Positions 44,529-54,914 of a DNA stretch of 64,000 bases are shown here, one piece after another (within the stretch, counting starts at the first letter, position 1; each line of letters starts with the position of its first letter). The notes under the pieces are model-generated. The model saw nothing but the letters and a program-made list of their open reading frames with translations, was not told where the DNA came from and made no database searches. The stretch covers positions 1-64,000 of the forward strand of contig NZ_JOAK01000012.1 in NCBI RefSeq assembly GCF_000720455.1, in the 5' to 3' direction. This stretch comes from Streptomyces virginiae (GTDB lineage Bacteria; Actinomycetota; Actinomycetes; Streptomycetales; Streptomycetaceae). A program made the translations under genes and the position numbers.

Positions 44529-45777
44529 GCCAGGCCTTCCAGTACGTCGGCGAGGGCGAGGACGCCGGCCACGCAGTCGTCCTCGGCGGCGAACTCGCGC
44601 GGGGAGTGGGAGACCCCGGTGGGGTTGCGCACGAACAGCATCGCGGTCGGGACGGCGGCGGAGAGGATCCCGGCGTCGTGTCCCGCCCCTGTTCCGAGGA
44701 CGGGGACGGACCCGCCCAGGATGCGGTTCAGCTCGTCGCGCAGGGCGTGCTCGAACTCGACGACCGGGGTGAAGGACTCCCGGACGATCCCGAGGTCGAT
44801 GCCGTCCTGGTCGGCGCGCTCGCGGGCGGCCTTCTCGATGGCGGTGACGACCGTGTCGAGGGTCGCCTGGTCGGCGGCGCGGGAGTCGAGCCAGCCGCGC
44901 ACGAGCGACGGGATGGCGTTGACCCCGTTGGGCTCGACGGAGATCTTCCCGAAGGTGGCGACGGCACCGGCGAGGGCCGCCTCCGTGCGGGCGGCCAGCA
45001 CGGTCGCCGCGTACGTCAGCATCGGGTCGCGCCGGTCCACGAGCCGCGTGGTGCCGGCGTGGTTGGCCTCGCCGCGGAAGTCGAACCGCCAGCGTCCGTG
45101 CGGCCAGATCGCGGAGGCGATGCCGACCCGGTCGCCGGACAGGTCCAGGGCGCGGCCCTGTTCCACGTGCAGTTCGACGAAGGCGCCGATGCGGCCGAGC
45201 CGTTCGGGATCGGCACCGATGGCGTCGGGGTCGTATCCGGCGGCCTCCATGGCCTGGGGCAGGCTGACGCCGTCGGCGTCGCGCAGCTCGTAGGCCTTCT
45301 CCTTCGTCAGCTGGCCGGCGGCGAGCCGGGAGCCGACGCAGGCGAGCCCGAAGCGGGCGCCTTCCTCGTCACCGAAGTTGGTGATGGCCAGCGGCCTGGA
45401 GAACTCCGCGCCCCTCCTGCGGAGTTCGTCCAGGGCCGCGAAGGAGGACACCACTCCGAGGGGGCCGTCGAAGGCCCCGCCGTCGGGGACGGAGTCCAGG
45501 TGCGAGCCGGTGACCACGGCGTCCCCGGCGAGGGGGTCGCCGAGCCAGGCCCACTGGTTGCCGTTGCGGTCGGTCTCGTAGGCGAGCCCGCGCGCCTCGG
45601 CCTGCTCCTGGAACCAGGTGCGGCAGTCGGCGTCGGCCCCGCTCCAGGCGTAGCGGCGGTAGCCACCGGTGTCGGCGTTGCGGCCGACGGGCGCCAGCTC
45701 GGCCCACATCTCGTGGAACGACGGCGCCCCGCCGGAGCCCGCGGCCGGCGCGGCCGCGGGCGTGAACTCGGCCTCGC

Positions 45778-45781
<4 letters not shown>
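44519..45781 (-). CDS. M20-family amidohydrolase (allantoate amidohydrolase/ureidopropionase type)
   Basis: The 420-residue dizinc protein has [60 protein letters not shown] and [20 protein letters not shown]. These place it in the M20 subgroup of N-carbamoyl amino acid and allantoate amidohydrolases. Its start overlaps the hutU stop (GTGA) and its 3' end overlaps hutF, so it is embedded in the hut operon. The pathway needs a formylglutamate deformylase (HutG), absent here; this enzyme is the natural candidate. That is inference; allantoate or a carbamoyl amino acid remain possible substrates. Confidence 0.88.
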
Positions 45782-47442
<1,661 letters not shown>

Positions 47443-47479
47443 GGCGGGTGCCTCCTCCGATGTTGGTAATTCCATTCAC

Positions 47480-47508
47480 ATACTCGCGCTCTGAATAGAT
47501 TCAGTCAA
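47480..47508 (-). promoter_or_regulatory. hutU promoter with palindromic operator
   Basis: On the minus strand TTGACT (47503-47508), a 17-bp spacer and GAGTAT (47480-47485) make a sigma-70-like promoter. The inverted repeat CTGAATCTATTCAG (47491-47504) overlaps the -35 and spacer. Another half-site, ATTCA, lies at 47474-47478. ATTCAGTCA (plus strand, 47499-47507) recurs upstream of the RpiR gene at 49811-49819. A bound regulator would block RNA polymerase, as expected for an inducible operon. Confidence 0.6.
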
Positions 47509-47538
47509 CAGCTGCGCCCGGCCCCGTCGGGTGATGGG

Positions 47539-48900
47539 ATGGCGGACATGGCCGCAGACACGGAGGGCGAGGGCGCCGCCGAGCGCCGGGATCTGGTCGT
47601 ACGGGCCGCCGTCGAACAGGGACTGGTGGGCGGGACGGACTCCGCGCAGCCCCTGGTCTGCCTGCTGGACGCCGACGGGATCCGGGCCTCCGCGGCCGCC
47701 CTGACGACGGCCTTCGCGGACGCCCTGGCACCCGGCACGCCCGTCCTGCACGCCTTCGCCGTGAAGGCCGCCCCGCTCGTCCCGGTGCTGCGGCTGCTCG
47801 CCGCGGCCGGGCTCGGCTGCGAGGTGGCGAGCCCCGGCGAGCTGGCACTGGCCCGGGCGGCCGGGGTGCCCGCGGCCCGGACGGTCCTGGACTCCCCCGC
47901 CAAGACGACGGCCGAGCTGCGCGAGGCGCTGGCGCTGGGGATCGCCGTCAACGCCGACAACCGGCAGGAGCTGCAGCGCCTCGACGCGCTCGTCGCCGGG
48001 GCGCCGACCGCGTCCCCGATCGGCGTCCGGATCAACCCGCAGACCGGCGCGGGCGCCATCGACGCGCTGTCCACGGCGACGTCCACCTCGAAGTTCGGCG
48101 TCGCCCTGCGCGACCCCGGGGCCCGGGAGTGGCTCGTACGGGCCTGCCTGGACCGGCCGTGGCTGACCCGCCTGCACATCCACTCGGGCTCGCAGGGCGT
48201 CCCCCTGGAACTGATCGCGGAGGGCGTACGGGAACTGCACGCCCTGGCCGAGGAGATCAACGCGGCGGCCGGGCACCGCCGGATCGACACCCTCGACATC
48301 GGCGGCGGCCTGCCGGTGAACTTCGCCTCGGACGAGGCGGCCCCGACGTACGCCCAGTACGTCCGCGCCCTGCGCGGGGCCGTCCCGGCGCTCTTCGACG
48401 GCTCGTACGGCCTGGTCACCGAATTCGGCCGGTCCCTGCTGGCCAAGCACGGGCTGGTGCTGGCCCGGGTCGAGTACACCAAGAGCAGCGGCTCCCGGCC
48501 GATCGCGCTCACCCACGCCGGCGTCCAGCTGGCGACCCGCACCGCCTACGCCCCGGCCGCCTGGCCGGTGCGGATCCTGCCGTACGACGCGAAGGGCGCC
48601 CCGAAGGCCGGCGCGCCGGTGGCCCAGGACGTCGCGGGCCCCGCCTGCTTCGCGGGGGACCTGCTGGCCACGGCCCGCGAGCTGCCGCTGCTCTCCCCCG
48701 GCGACCTGATCGGCGTACCGGACACCGGCGCGTACTTCTTCACGGCCCACTACGGCTACAACAGCCTGCCCCGCCCGGCGGTCCACGGCTTCACGGTGAC
48801 CCCGCGGGGCGGGGTCCGCTTCCGCCTCGCCAGGCCCGCGCAGACCCTCACGGACATCGTGGCGGAGGCGGGCGGCACCCTGGGCGACGCCCTGTTGTAG
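47539..48900 (+). CDS. PLP-dependent decarboxylase-like protein (fold III, LysA-related)
   Basis: The 453-residue protein has the PLP lysine K76 in HAFAVKAAPLVPVLRLLAAA, then CEVASPGELALARAAGV, INADNRQEL-type VNADNRQELQRLDAL, SKFGVAL, HIHSGSQG, DIGGGLPVNF and PDTGAYFFTAHYGYNSLPRP. This is the diaminopimelate/ornithine decarboxylase barrel fold. The usual GPxCExxD block is GPACFAGDLLA: Cys and Asp kept, the residue after Cys changed. So the substrate probably differs from lysine precursors. It is divergent from hutU and shares its regulatory gap, with the palindrome about 35 nt before its ATG. The ribosome site is weak. Confidence 0.82.
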   Translation: MADMAADTEGEGAAERRDLVVRAAVEQGLVGGTDSAQPLVCLLDADGIRASAAALTTAFADALAPGTPVLHAFAVKAAPLVPVLRLLAAAGLGCEVASPGELALARAAGVPAARTVLDSPAKTTAELREALALGIAVNADNRQELQRLDALVAGAPTASPIGVRINPQTGAGAIDALSTATSTSKFGVALRDPGAREWLVRACLDRPWLTRLHIHSGSQGVPLELIAEGVRELHALAEEINAAAGHRRIDTLDIGGGLPVNFASDEAAPTYAQYVRALRGAVPALFDGSYGLVTEFGRSLLAKHGLVLARVEYTKSSGSRPIALTHAGVQLATRTAYAPAAWPVRILPYDAKGAPKAGAPVAQDVAGPACFAGDLLATARELPLLSPGDLIGVPDTGAYFFTAHYGYNSLPRPAVHGFTVTPRGGVRFRLARPAQTLTDIVAEAGGTLGDALL

Positions 48901-48941
48901 CGGGGCCCCCGGCGTATCGGAGGCTCAGCCGGCGGCCGGGC

Positions 48942-49784
48942 TCACTCCACGAACAGGCCGCGGGACGCGGCGCGGGTGTCGAAGGCCTCCAGGCGGGCCT
49001 GGGCGTCCGGCAGCGCGTCCGCCATCGCCTCCAGCAGCACCCGGCCCAGCAGCATCGGCGCGCACGCCGTGTCGAAGGCCAGCCCGGTACCGACCGGGGC
49101 GGGGATCAGGAGGTCGGAGTGGCGGGCCACCGGGGCGAAGGCCGAGTCCGCGACCGTCACCACGGTCAGGCCGGCTTTCCGGGCACGTTCCAGGGTGTCG
49201 ACGACCTCCCGGGGGTGCCGGGGCAGCGCGAAGCACAGCAGCGCCGTCGCGCCCTCGTAGAGGGCCGCGTCGATGCGGTCCTCCATCATCGAGCCGCCCT
49301 CGTCGAGGAGCCGTACGTCCGGGTGCACCTTGGCCGCGAAGTACGCGAAGCCGCGCGCCTGCGAGGACGCCGCCCGCAGCCCGAGCACGGGGAGCGGCGT
49401 CGAGGCGGCCAGCAGCCGCCCGGCTTCCTCGACCGGCGCTGGGTCGGCGAGCATCTCGGCGAGCTGCCGCAGGTTCTCGATCTCGCCGAGGACGGCCTGC
49501 TGGTACTCGTTGTACGAGTCCTCCTGCACGGCGGCGGCCCGCTCGGCCGGAGCCACCTCGCGCAGGTGCCTGCGCAGTGCGGGATAGCCGTCGAAGCCGA
49601 GCGCCACGGCGAACCGGGTGACCGACGGCTGGCTCACCCCGGCCAGGTCGGCGAGCTCGACGCTCGACAGGAAGGGCACCTCCGCCGCCCCGCGCACCAT
49701 GCAGTGCGCGATCCGCCGCTGGGTCGGCGTCAGCCGGTGCCCCTCGAACAGCGCCTGGAGCCGCGCCGCCGGGCTGTCGCTCAT
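48942..49784 (-). CDS. MurR/RpiR-family transcriptional regulator
   Basis: The 280-residue protein has an N-terminal HTH_6 domain (RLTPTQRRIAHCMVRGAAEV, SSVELADLAGVSQPSVTRFA, GFDGYPALRRHLRE) and a C-terminal SIS domain (about 120-260: PLPVLGLRAASSQARGFAYF, LCFALPRHPREVVDTLERAR, VTVADSAFAPVARHSDLLIP). SIS domains in this family bind phosphosugars or related ligands. Its position beside the hut operon and the shared ATTCAGTCA element suggest it controls hut and possibly itself. The ligand is unknown. ATG 49784 follows GGAGGGGG. Confidence 0.88.
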   Translation of the reverse strand: MSDSPAARLQALFEGHRLTPTQRRIAHCMVRGAAEVPFLSSVELADLAGVSQPSVTRFAVALGFDGYPALRRHLREVAPAERAAAVQEDSYNEYQQAVLGEIENLRQLAEMLADPAPVEEAGRLLAASTPLPVLGLRAASSQARGFAYFAAKVHPDVRLLDEGGSMMEDRIDAALYEGATALLCFALPRHPREVVDTLERARKAGLTVVTVADSAFAPVARHSDLLIPAPVGTGLAFDTACAPMLLGRVLLEAMADALPDAQARLEAFDTRAASRGLFVE

Positions 49785-49810
49785 GCCGTCCCCCTCCGTC
49801 CCGGTGGTTT

Positions 49811-49846
49811 ATTCAGTCACGGAGCACTCTGCATGCGGTTATGCAG
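49811..49846. promoter_or_regulatory. Candidate operator upstream of the RpiR gene
   Basis: ATTCAGTCA at 49811-49819 matches 9 of 9 bases of the hutU promoter element in the same orientation. Nearby CTGCAT (49829-49834) and ATGCAG (49841-49846) form an inverted repeat with a 6-bp spacer. Its CTGnAT...ATnCAG arms echo the hut palindrome. Confidence 0.4.
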
Positions 49847-49926
49847 TGGGGCAAGCCGGTGCCCGCGATGCGGATAGGGGGGCTAGCCCCAGTGCCGGGG
49901 CCTGCGGCGCTTCCTACGGTGAGGAC

Positions 49927-50310
49927 ATGGACGCCCACGCCCAAGAGCTCAAGAAGGAACTCGACGCGACGCTGAAGGCCCGGCGGGAGCTGGGCCCGGA
50001 GTACGAGGCCGCGCTGGTGGACTCGTTCGTCGAGAAGGTCGACACCCAGCTGCGGCGCAGGCTCGCCGAGGAACGGCTGGCCACGGCCCGCGGCGAGAGC
50101 CCGTACGCCGCCGCCGGACCGGCCGAGGGGAACTTCGGCGAACGCTTCGGCTTCGCGATCATCACCCTGGTCCTGGCGGTGCCGCTGTCGGCCGTCGGCG
50201 CCGCGCAGACGGGCTTCAAGGGGCTGGTGGTGGCCTGGGTGGGCGTGCTCGGGGTGAACTTCATCCACGCCGCCCGCCTGCGGCGCGCCCGGCCGGATCC
50301 CCTCGACTGA
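49927..50310 (+). CDS. Small membrane protein of unknown function
   Basis: The 127-residue protein begins with a charged, probably helical region (AQELKKELDATLKARRELGP, SFVEKVDTQLRRRLAEERLA). Two hydrophobic helices close together follow (FGFAIITLVLAVPLSAVGA and GLVVAWVGVLGVNFIHAAR), then a basic tail. It resembles a common actinobacterial family of short integral membrane proteins, often annotated only as such. ATG 49927 has GAGG close upstream. Repeat copy C lies 30 bp after the stop. Confidence 0.75.
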   Translation: MDAHAQELKKELDATLKARRELGPEYEAALVDSFVEKVDTQLRRRLAEERLATARGESPYAAAGPAEGNFGERFGFAIITLVLAVPLSAVGAAQTGFKGLVVAWVGVLGVNFIHAARLRRARPDPLD

Positions 50311-50339
50311 CCGCCGCCGCTCGCCTGCGGCACCGCTGC

Positions 50340-50383
50340 GGGGCTCCGCCGCGCACCCCGCGCCTCAAACGCCGGCGGGGCTG
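50340..50383. repeat. Dispersed double-hairpin repeat, copy C
   Basis: Core CGCGCCTCAAACGCCGGCGG with CCCCGC (50356-50361) and GCGGGG (50375-50380) as arms. The first hairpin (GGGGC-TCC-GCC) is imperfect. It lies between the small membrane protein and the cystathionine beta-synthase, in a gene-free gap. Confidence 0.85.
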
Positions 50384-50436
50384 AATGCGAGCCGGCACCA
50401 GGCGCCCCGGAGGCGGACCGAGCCCAGAAGTTCTGG

Positions 50437-50492
50437 CGCGGGGACCGCCGCACCCTCGGCGGGCGAGGGGCGGGACGACGGCGGTCCCCGCG
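50437..50492. repeat. Inverted repeat in the gap before cystathionine beta-synthase
   Basis: A 14-bp perfect inverted repeat, CGCGGGGACCGCCG at 50437-50450 and its complement at 50479-50492, encloses 28 nt. The whole gap 50311-50704 has no gene; besides this and repeat copy C nothing else was recognised. It could end transcription from either side. Confidence 0.6.
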
Positions 50493-50704
50493 GAGGACAC
50501 GGCCGGGTCAGGGCCGTCCGCGTCCGTGGTGTTCGCGTGTCCGGGAGCCGCTCCGGAGGTGCGCCAACACCGTCGGTGGTGTCGGCCGGGTCCGGTCTCC
50601 CGGGCTCCCTGCCGACAACCACCACTGTGCCGGAGCCGTGTTAAGGCCGTGCTGCCGTCACGTGTCCGGCCCGTACCGTTTGCGCGACGGCCGGAAAACG
50701 CGGG

Positions 50705-52090
50705 TTACTTCCCGCTCTTCGCCAGGAAGGCGAGGAGGTCCTGGCGGCTCACCACACCGGTGGGCTTGCCCTCGACCAGCACGATCGCGGCGTCGGCCTC
50801 GCCGAGCACCGCCATCAGCTCGGACACCGGCTCGCCCGAGCCGACCTGCGGCAGCGGCGAGCTCATGTGCTTCTCCAGCGGGTCGGTCAGGGAGGCCCGC
50901 TGGGCGAACAGCGCCGCCAGCAGCTCCTTCTCGACCACGGAGCCGATGACCTCGGCGGCCATCACGTCCGGGTGACCGGCGCCCGGCTTGACGATCGGCA
51001 TCTGCGAGACGCCGTACTCGCGCAGGACCTCGATGGCCTCGCCGACGGTCTCCTCGGGGTGCATGTGGACGAGGGAGGGGATGCCGCCCTCCTTGTCGTT
51101 CAGCACGTCGCCGATGCGCGCGGCGGGGCCGGCCTCCTCCAGGAAGCCGTGGCCCGCCATCCACTCGTCGCTGAAGATCTTGCTGAGGTAGCCGCGGCCG
51201 CTGTCCGGCAGCAGGACGACGACGACGTCGTCCGGGCCGAGGCTCTCGGCGGCCTTGAGCGCGGCCACGACGGCCATGCCGCAGGAGCCGCCGACGAGCA
51301 GGCCCTCCTCCTTCGCCAGGCGGCGGGTCATCTGGAAGGAGTCCTTGTCGGACACCGCGATGATCTCGTCCGTGACGTTCGGGTCGTAGGCGGTCGGCCA
51401 GAAGTCCTCGCCGACGCCCTCGACCAGGTACGGACGGCCGGAGCCGCCGGAGTAGACCGAGCCCTCGGGGTCGGCGCCGATGACCTTGACCTTCCCGCCG
51501 CTGACCTCCTTGAGGTAGTTGCCGGTACCGGAGATCGTGCCGCCGGTGCCGACGCCAGCGACGAAGTGGGTGATCTTCCCGTCCGTCTGCTCCCACAGCT
51601 CCGGACCGGTGGTCTCGTAGTGCGAACGGGGGTTGTTCGGGTTGCTGTACTGGTCGGGCTTCCAGGCGCCGGGCTCGCGCGCGAGGCGGTCGGACACGTT
51701 GTAGTACGAGTCCGGGTGCTCGGGGTCGACGGCGGTCGGGCAGACCACGACCTCGGCGCCGTACGCGCGCATCACATTGATCTTGTCCATGGACACCTTG
51801 TCAGGGCAGACGAAGATGCACTTGTAGCCCTTCTGCTGGGCCACGATGGCGAGTCCTACACCCGTGTTGCCGCTGGTCGGCTCCACGATGGTGCCGCCGG
51901 GCTTGAGGGCTCCGCTCTGCTCGGCGGCCTCGATCATCCGTACGGCGATCCGGTCCTTCACGGATCCGCCGGGATTGAAGTACTCGACCTTCGCAAGGAC
52001 GGTGGCCTGCAGGCCTTCGGTCACACGGTTGAGCTTCACCAGCGGGGTGTTGCCGACGAGGCTGATCATCGAGTCGTGGAATTGCACCAT
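50705..52090 (-). CDS. Cystathionine beta-synthase
   Basis: The 461-residue protein has a fold-II PLP domain: LVGNTPLVKLNRV, the PLP lysine K45 in PGGSVKDRIAVRM, EPTSGNTGVGLAIVAQQKGY and GVGTGGTISGTGNYLKE. A pair of CBS domains follows from about residue 335 (GDVLNDKEGGIPSLVHMHPE, EAIEVLREYGVSQMPIVKPG, VVSRQDLLAFLAKSGK). It joins homocysteine and serine to cystathionine in reverse transsulfuration, giving cysteine. No heme-binding N-terminus is present. ATG 52090 has GGAG close upstream. From memory it matches SCO3077. It is divergent from the SGNH hydrolase. Confidence 0.93.
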   Translation of the reverse strand: MVQFHDSMISLVGNTPLVKLNRVTEGLQATVLAKVEYFNPGGSVKDRIAVRMIEAAEQSGALKPGGTIVEPTSGNTGVGLAIVAQQKGYKCIFVCPDKVSMDKINVMRAYGAEVVVCPTAVDPEHPDSYYNVSDRLAREPGAWKPDQYSNPNNPRSHYETTGPELWEQTDGKITHFVAGVGTGGTISGTGNYLKEVSGGKVKVIGADPEGSVYSGGSGRPYLVEGVGEDFWPTAYDPNVTDEIIAVSDKDSFQMTRRLAKEEGLLVGGSCGMAVVAALKAAESLGPDDVVVVLLPDSGRGYLSKIFSDEWMAGHGFLEEAGPAARIGDVLNDKEGGIPSLVHMHPEETVGEAIEVLREYGVSQMPIVKPGAGHPDVMAAEVIGSVVEKELLAALFAQRASLTDPLEKHMSSPLPQVGSGEPVSELMAVLGEADAAIVLVEGKPTGVVSRQDLLAFLAKSGK

Positions 52091-52215
52091 GTTCTCCAAG
52101 GAGGGGACTCCACGGGTTCTCCGGGAGGCACCGCCAGGGTATGCCGAAAGGGATTGGCCGACCGTGTGTACGGGGCAGGTAGGGGTCAACGAGGACCGAG
52201 GAGGTGGCCTGAAAG

Positions 52216-53232
52216 GTGTCGAGGGCGAGAACTGCCCGCCGTATCGCGGCGGGGGCGGCGTACGGCGGTGGCGGAATCGGACTCGTCGGGGCCGCCGCGG
52301 TGGGGCTGGTACTGGCGGAGGTGCAGTTCGCCAAGCGCACGGTGGGCACCGGGCTGGGCGAGCCGCCGCGCGCGGACGGGCTGTACGGGAGCGAGTTCGG
52401 CGGCCCGGAGCAGAGCCCGGGCCCGCTGCGGCTGGGCATGCTGGGTGATTCCACGGCCGCCGGGCTCGGTGTCCGGCGGGCCCGGCAGACTCCGGCCGCG
52501 CTGCTGGCCTCGGGGCTCGCGGCGATCGCGGAGCGGCCGGTGGAGCTGCGCAACGTGGCCCTCTCGGGTGCCATGTCGGACGACCTGGACCGCCAGGTGG
52601 GGTTGCTGCTGGACCGGGACGCGCCCCCGCCGGACGTCTGCGTGATCATGATCGGCGCGAACGACGTGACGCGCCGGATGCCGCCGACCCAGTCGGTGCG
52701 GCTGCTGACGTCGGCGGTGCGCCGGCTGCGCCTGGCGGGCTCCGAGGTGGTCGTGGGCACCTGCCCGGACCTGGGCACGATCGAGCCGGTGTACCAGCCG
52801 CTGCGCTGGCTCGCGCGCCGCGTGTCCCGGCAGCTGGCCGCCGCCCAGACCATAGGGGTGGTCGCACTGGGCGCCCGTACGGTCTCGATGGGGGACCTGC
52901 TGGGCCCGGAGTTCGCCGCGAACCCGCGTGAGATGTTCGGCCCGGATTCCTACCACCCGTCCGCGGAGGGGTACGCGACGGCCGCGATGGCCGTGCTGCC
53001 GACCCTGTGCGCGGCGCTGGCGCTGTGGCCGGAGTCGGACCGGCTGGACGTGTCGCGGGACGAGGACATGCTGCCGGTGGCGAAGGCCGCGTCGGCCGCC
53101 GCGGGCCAGGCGGGTACGGAGGTCACGGCGGCCCGCGGTCCGTGGGTTCTGCTCAAGCACCGCCGTCGGCGGCGGGTTCCGGGCGAGGACCCGGCACCCG
53201 CGGCTCCCGGCGCGGCGGAGCTCGCCCCGTAG
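52216..53232 (+). CDS. SGNH/GDSL hydrolase family protein with N-terminal hydrophobic segment
   Basis: The 338-residue protein has a hydrophobic segment at about 9-36, then the SGNH blocks: block I LRLGMLGDSTAAGLGV (Ser), block II around NVALSGAMSDDL (Gly), block III VIMIGANDVTRRM (Asn), and block V FGPDSYHPSAEGYA (Asp-x-x-His). All four residues needed for the esterase or lipase fold are present. The tail of about 60 residues is Ala/Pro/Arg-rich. It is probably membrane-anchored with an outward catalytic domain. GTG 52216 follows GGAGG at a long spacing. Substrate is unknown. Confidence 0.87.
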   Translation: MSRARTARRIAAGAAYGGGGIGLVGAAAVGLVLAEVQFAKRTVGTGLGEPPRADGLYGSEFGGPEQSPGPLRLGMLGDSTAAGLGVRRARQTPAALLASGLAAIAERPVELRNVALSGAMSDDLDRQVGLLLDRDAPPPDVCVIMIGANDVTRRMPPTQSVRLLTSAVRRLRLAGSEVVVGTCPDLGTIEPVYQPLRWLARRVSRQLAAAQTIGVVALGARTVSMGDLLGPEFAANPREMFGPDSYHPSAEGYATAAMAVLPTLCAALALWPESDRLDVSRDEDMLPVAKAASAAAGQAGTEVTAARGPWVLLKHRRRRRVPGEDPAPAAPGAAELAP

Positions 53233-53400
53233 GGGGTGCCGGCCCGGGCACGGCCGGGGTGGCGCACCCTTGGGGGTGCGGGCCCCGGCCGGCCGGGCCC
53301 GTGGGAGCGACCGGCATCACACCCCCAGGCCGGTGACCTCGACCGTACGGGGCGGTAACTTCGCATGCGGTCCCGCAACGACGCACCCCTTGGAGTCCCG

Positions 53401-54621
53401 ATGCCCGAAGCCGTCATCGTTTCCACCGCCCGCTCTCCCATCGGGCGCGCCTTCAAGGGATCCCTCAAGGACGTCCGCCCGGACGACCTGACCGCGACGA
53501 TCATCCAGGCCGCCCTGGCCAAGGTCCCCGAGCTGGACCCGCGCGACATCGACGACCTGATGCTCGGCTGTGGTCTGCCGGGCGGCGAGCAGGGCCACAA
53601 CCTCGCGCGCATCGTGGCCGTGCAGATGGGCATGGACTTCCTGCCGGGCGCCACGATCACCCGGTACTGCTCCTCGTCGCTGCAGACCTCCCGCATGGCC
53701 CTGCACGCCATCAAGGCGGGCGAGGGCGACGTCTTCATCTCCGCGGGCGTCGAGATGGTCTCGCGGTCCGTGAAGGGCTCCTCGGACGGCCTGCCGGACA
53801 CCCACAACCCGCTCTTCGGTGACGCGGAGGCCCGTACGGCGGCCGTCGCGCAGAGCGAGGGCTCGGCCTGGCACGACCCGCGCGAGGACGGGCTGATCCC
53901 GGACGCGTACATCGCGATGGGCCAGACCGCGGAGAACCTGGCCCGCCTCAAGGGCGTGACCCGCCAGGACATGGACGAGTTCGGCGTCCGTTCCCAGAAC
54001 CTGGCCGAGGAGGCCATCAAGAACGGCTTCTGGGCCCGCGAGATCACCCCGGTCACCACCCCGGACGGCACGGTCGTCTCCACCGACGACGGCCCGCGCG
54101 CGGGCGTGACCCTGGAGGGCGTGCAGGGCCTGAAGCCCGTCTTCCGCCCCGACGGCCTGGTGACGGCCGGCAACTGCTGTCCGCTGAACGACGGCGCCGC
54201 CGCGCTGGTCATCATGAGCGACACCAAGGCCCGCGAGCTGGGCCTGACCCCGCTGGCCCGGATCGTCTCCACCGGTGTCACCGGCCTCTCTCCCGAGATC
54301 ATGGGCCTGGGCCCGGTCGAGGCGTCGAAGCAGGCCCTGAAGCGGGCCGGCCTGACGGTCGGCGACATCGACCTCTTCGAGATCAACGAGGCCTTCGCGG
54401 CCCAGGTCATCCCGTCGTACCGGGACCTGGAGATCCCCCTCGACAAGCTCAACGTCAACGGCGGGGCCATCGCCGTGGGTCACCCCTTCGGGATGACCGG
54501 CGCCCGGCTGACCGGCACCCTGATCAACAGCCTGCAGTTCCACGACAAGCAGTTCGGTCTGGAGACGATGTGCGTGGGCGGCGGCCAGGGCATGGCGATG
54601 GTGATCGAGCGGCTGAGCTGA
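53401..54621 (+). CDS. Acetyl-CoA C-acetyltransferase (thiolase)
   Basis: The 406-residue thiolase has the acyl-binding cysteine C90 in TITRYCSSSLQTSRMALHAI, INEAFAAQVIPSY, the histidine block GGAIAVGHPFGMTGARL and the C-terminal CVGGGQGMAMVIERLS. It condenses or cleaves acetyl-CoA units. ATG 53401 is supported by GGAG 6 nt upstream; an in-frame ATG at 53365 is a less likely start. The last 19 bp of the gene recur at 54741-54759. Confidence 0.93.
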   Translation: MPEAVIVSTARSPIGRAFKGSLKDVRPDDLTATIIQAALAKVPELDPRDIDDLMLGCGLPGGEQGHNLARIVAVQMGMDFLPGATITRYCSSSLQTSRMALHAIKAGEGDVFISAGVEMVSRSVKGSSDGLPDTHNPLFGDAEARTAAVAQSEGSAWHDPREDGLIPDAYIAMGQTAENLARLKGVTRQDMDEFGVRSQNLAEEAIKNGFWAREITPVTTPDGTVVSTDDGPRAGVTLEGVQGLKPVFRPDGLVTAGNCCPLNDGAAALVIMSDTKARELGLTPLARIVSTGVTGLSPEIMGLGPVEASKQALKRAGLTVGDIDLFEINEAFAAQVIPSYRDLEIPLDKLNVNGGAIAVGHPFGMTGARLTGTLINSLQFHDKQFGLETMCVGGGQGMAMVIERLS

Positions 54622-54870
54622 GCCGTAGCGGAGGGCAGGGGTCGGCCGGCCGTACCGATCTGCGGCTCCCCCGCGTGGCGAGGCAGGCACCTGCCCGCAG
54701 CGGTGGCGAGGCTCGGTGGCGAGGCTCAGCGCGACCATGGGATCGAGCGGCTGAGCTGAACCAGGTCGTGGCCCAAAGTAAGGCTCTGGCTACTGGATCA
54801 AGGACGGGGCCAGGCGCCCCAAGGACCCGCACCCCGTACTGACGCGGGTTCTAATCCCGTCGCGGCCTAC
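54603..54870. other. Duplicated thiolase 3' end and tRNA T-arm-like relic
   Basis: GATCGAGCGGCTGAGCTGA occurs at 54603-54621 (end of the thiolase) and exactly again at 54741-54759. Between them is a 13-bp tandem repeat GGTGGCGAGGCTC (54702-54714 and 54715-54727). Further on, 54844-54860 reads like a tRNA T-arm: GCGGG, a TTCTAAT loop, CCCGT. No matching acceptor, D or anticodon arm is found, so it is not an intact tRNA. It looks like a scar of old recombination. The rest of the 444-bp gap (54622-55065) has no gene. Confidence 0.55.
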
Positions 54871-54883
54871 CTGTGACCGAATC

Positions 54884-54914
54884 TCCCCCAGGATGTGACC
54901 TATGTCCTGGGGGA
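54884..54914. terminator. Hairpin in the thiolase downstream gap
   Basis: A 10-bp stem, TCCCCCAGGA at 54884-54893 pairing with TCCTGGGGGA at 54905-54914, has an 11-nt loop. It could end read-through from the thiolase region before the next promoter. Confidence 0.55.

Noticed and set aside
54760..54870. A possible intact tRNA gene ending at the T-arm
   Set aside because: No upstream acceptor strand complementary to CGCGGCC, and no anticodon or D arm could be placed. Only the T-arm is convincing.
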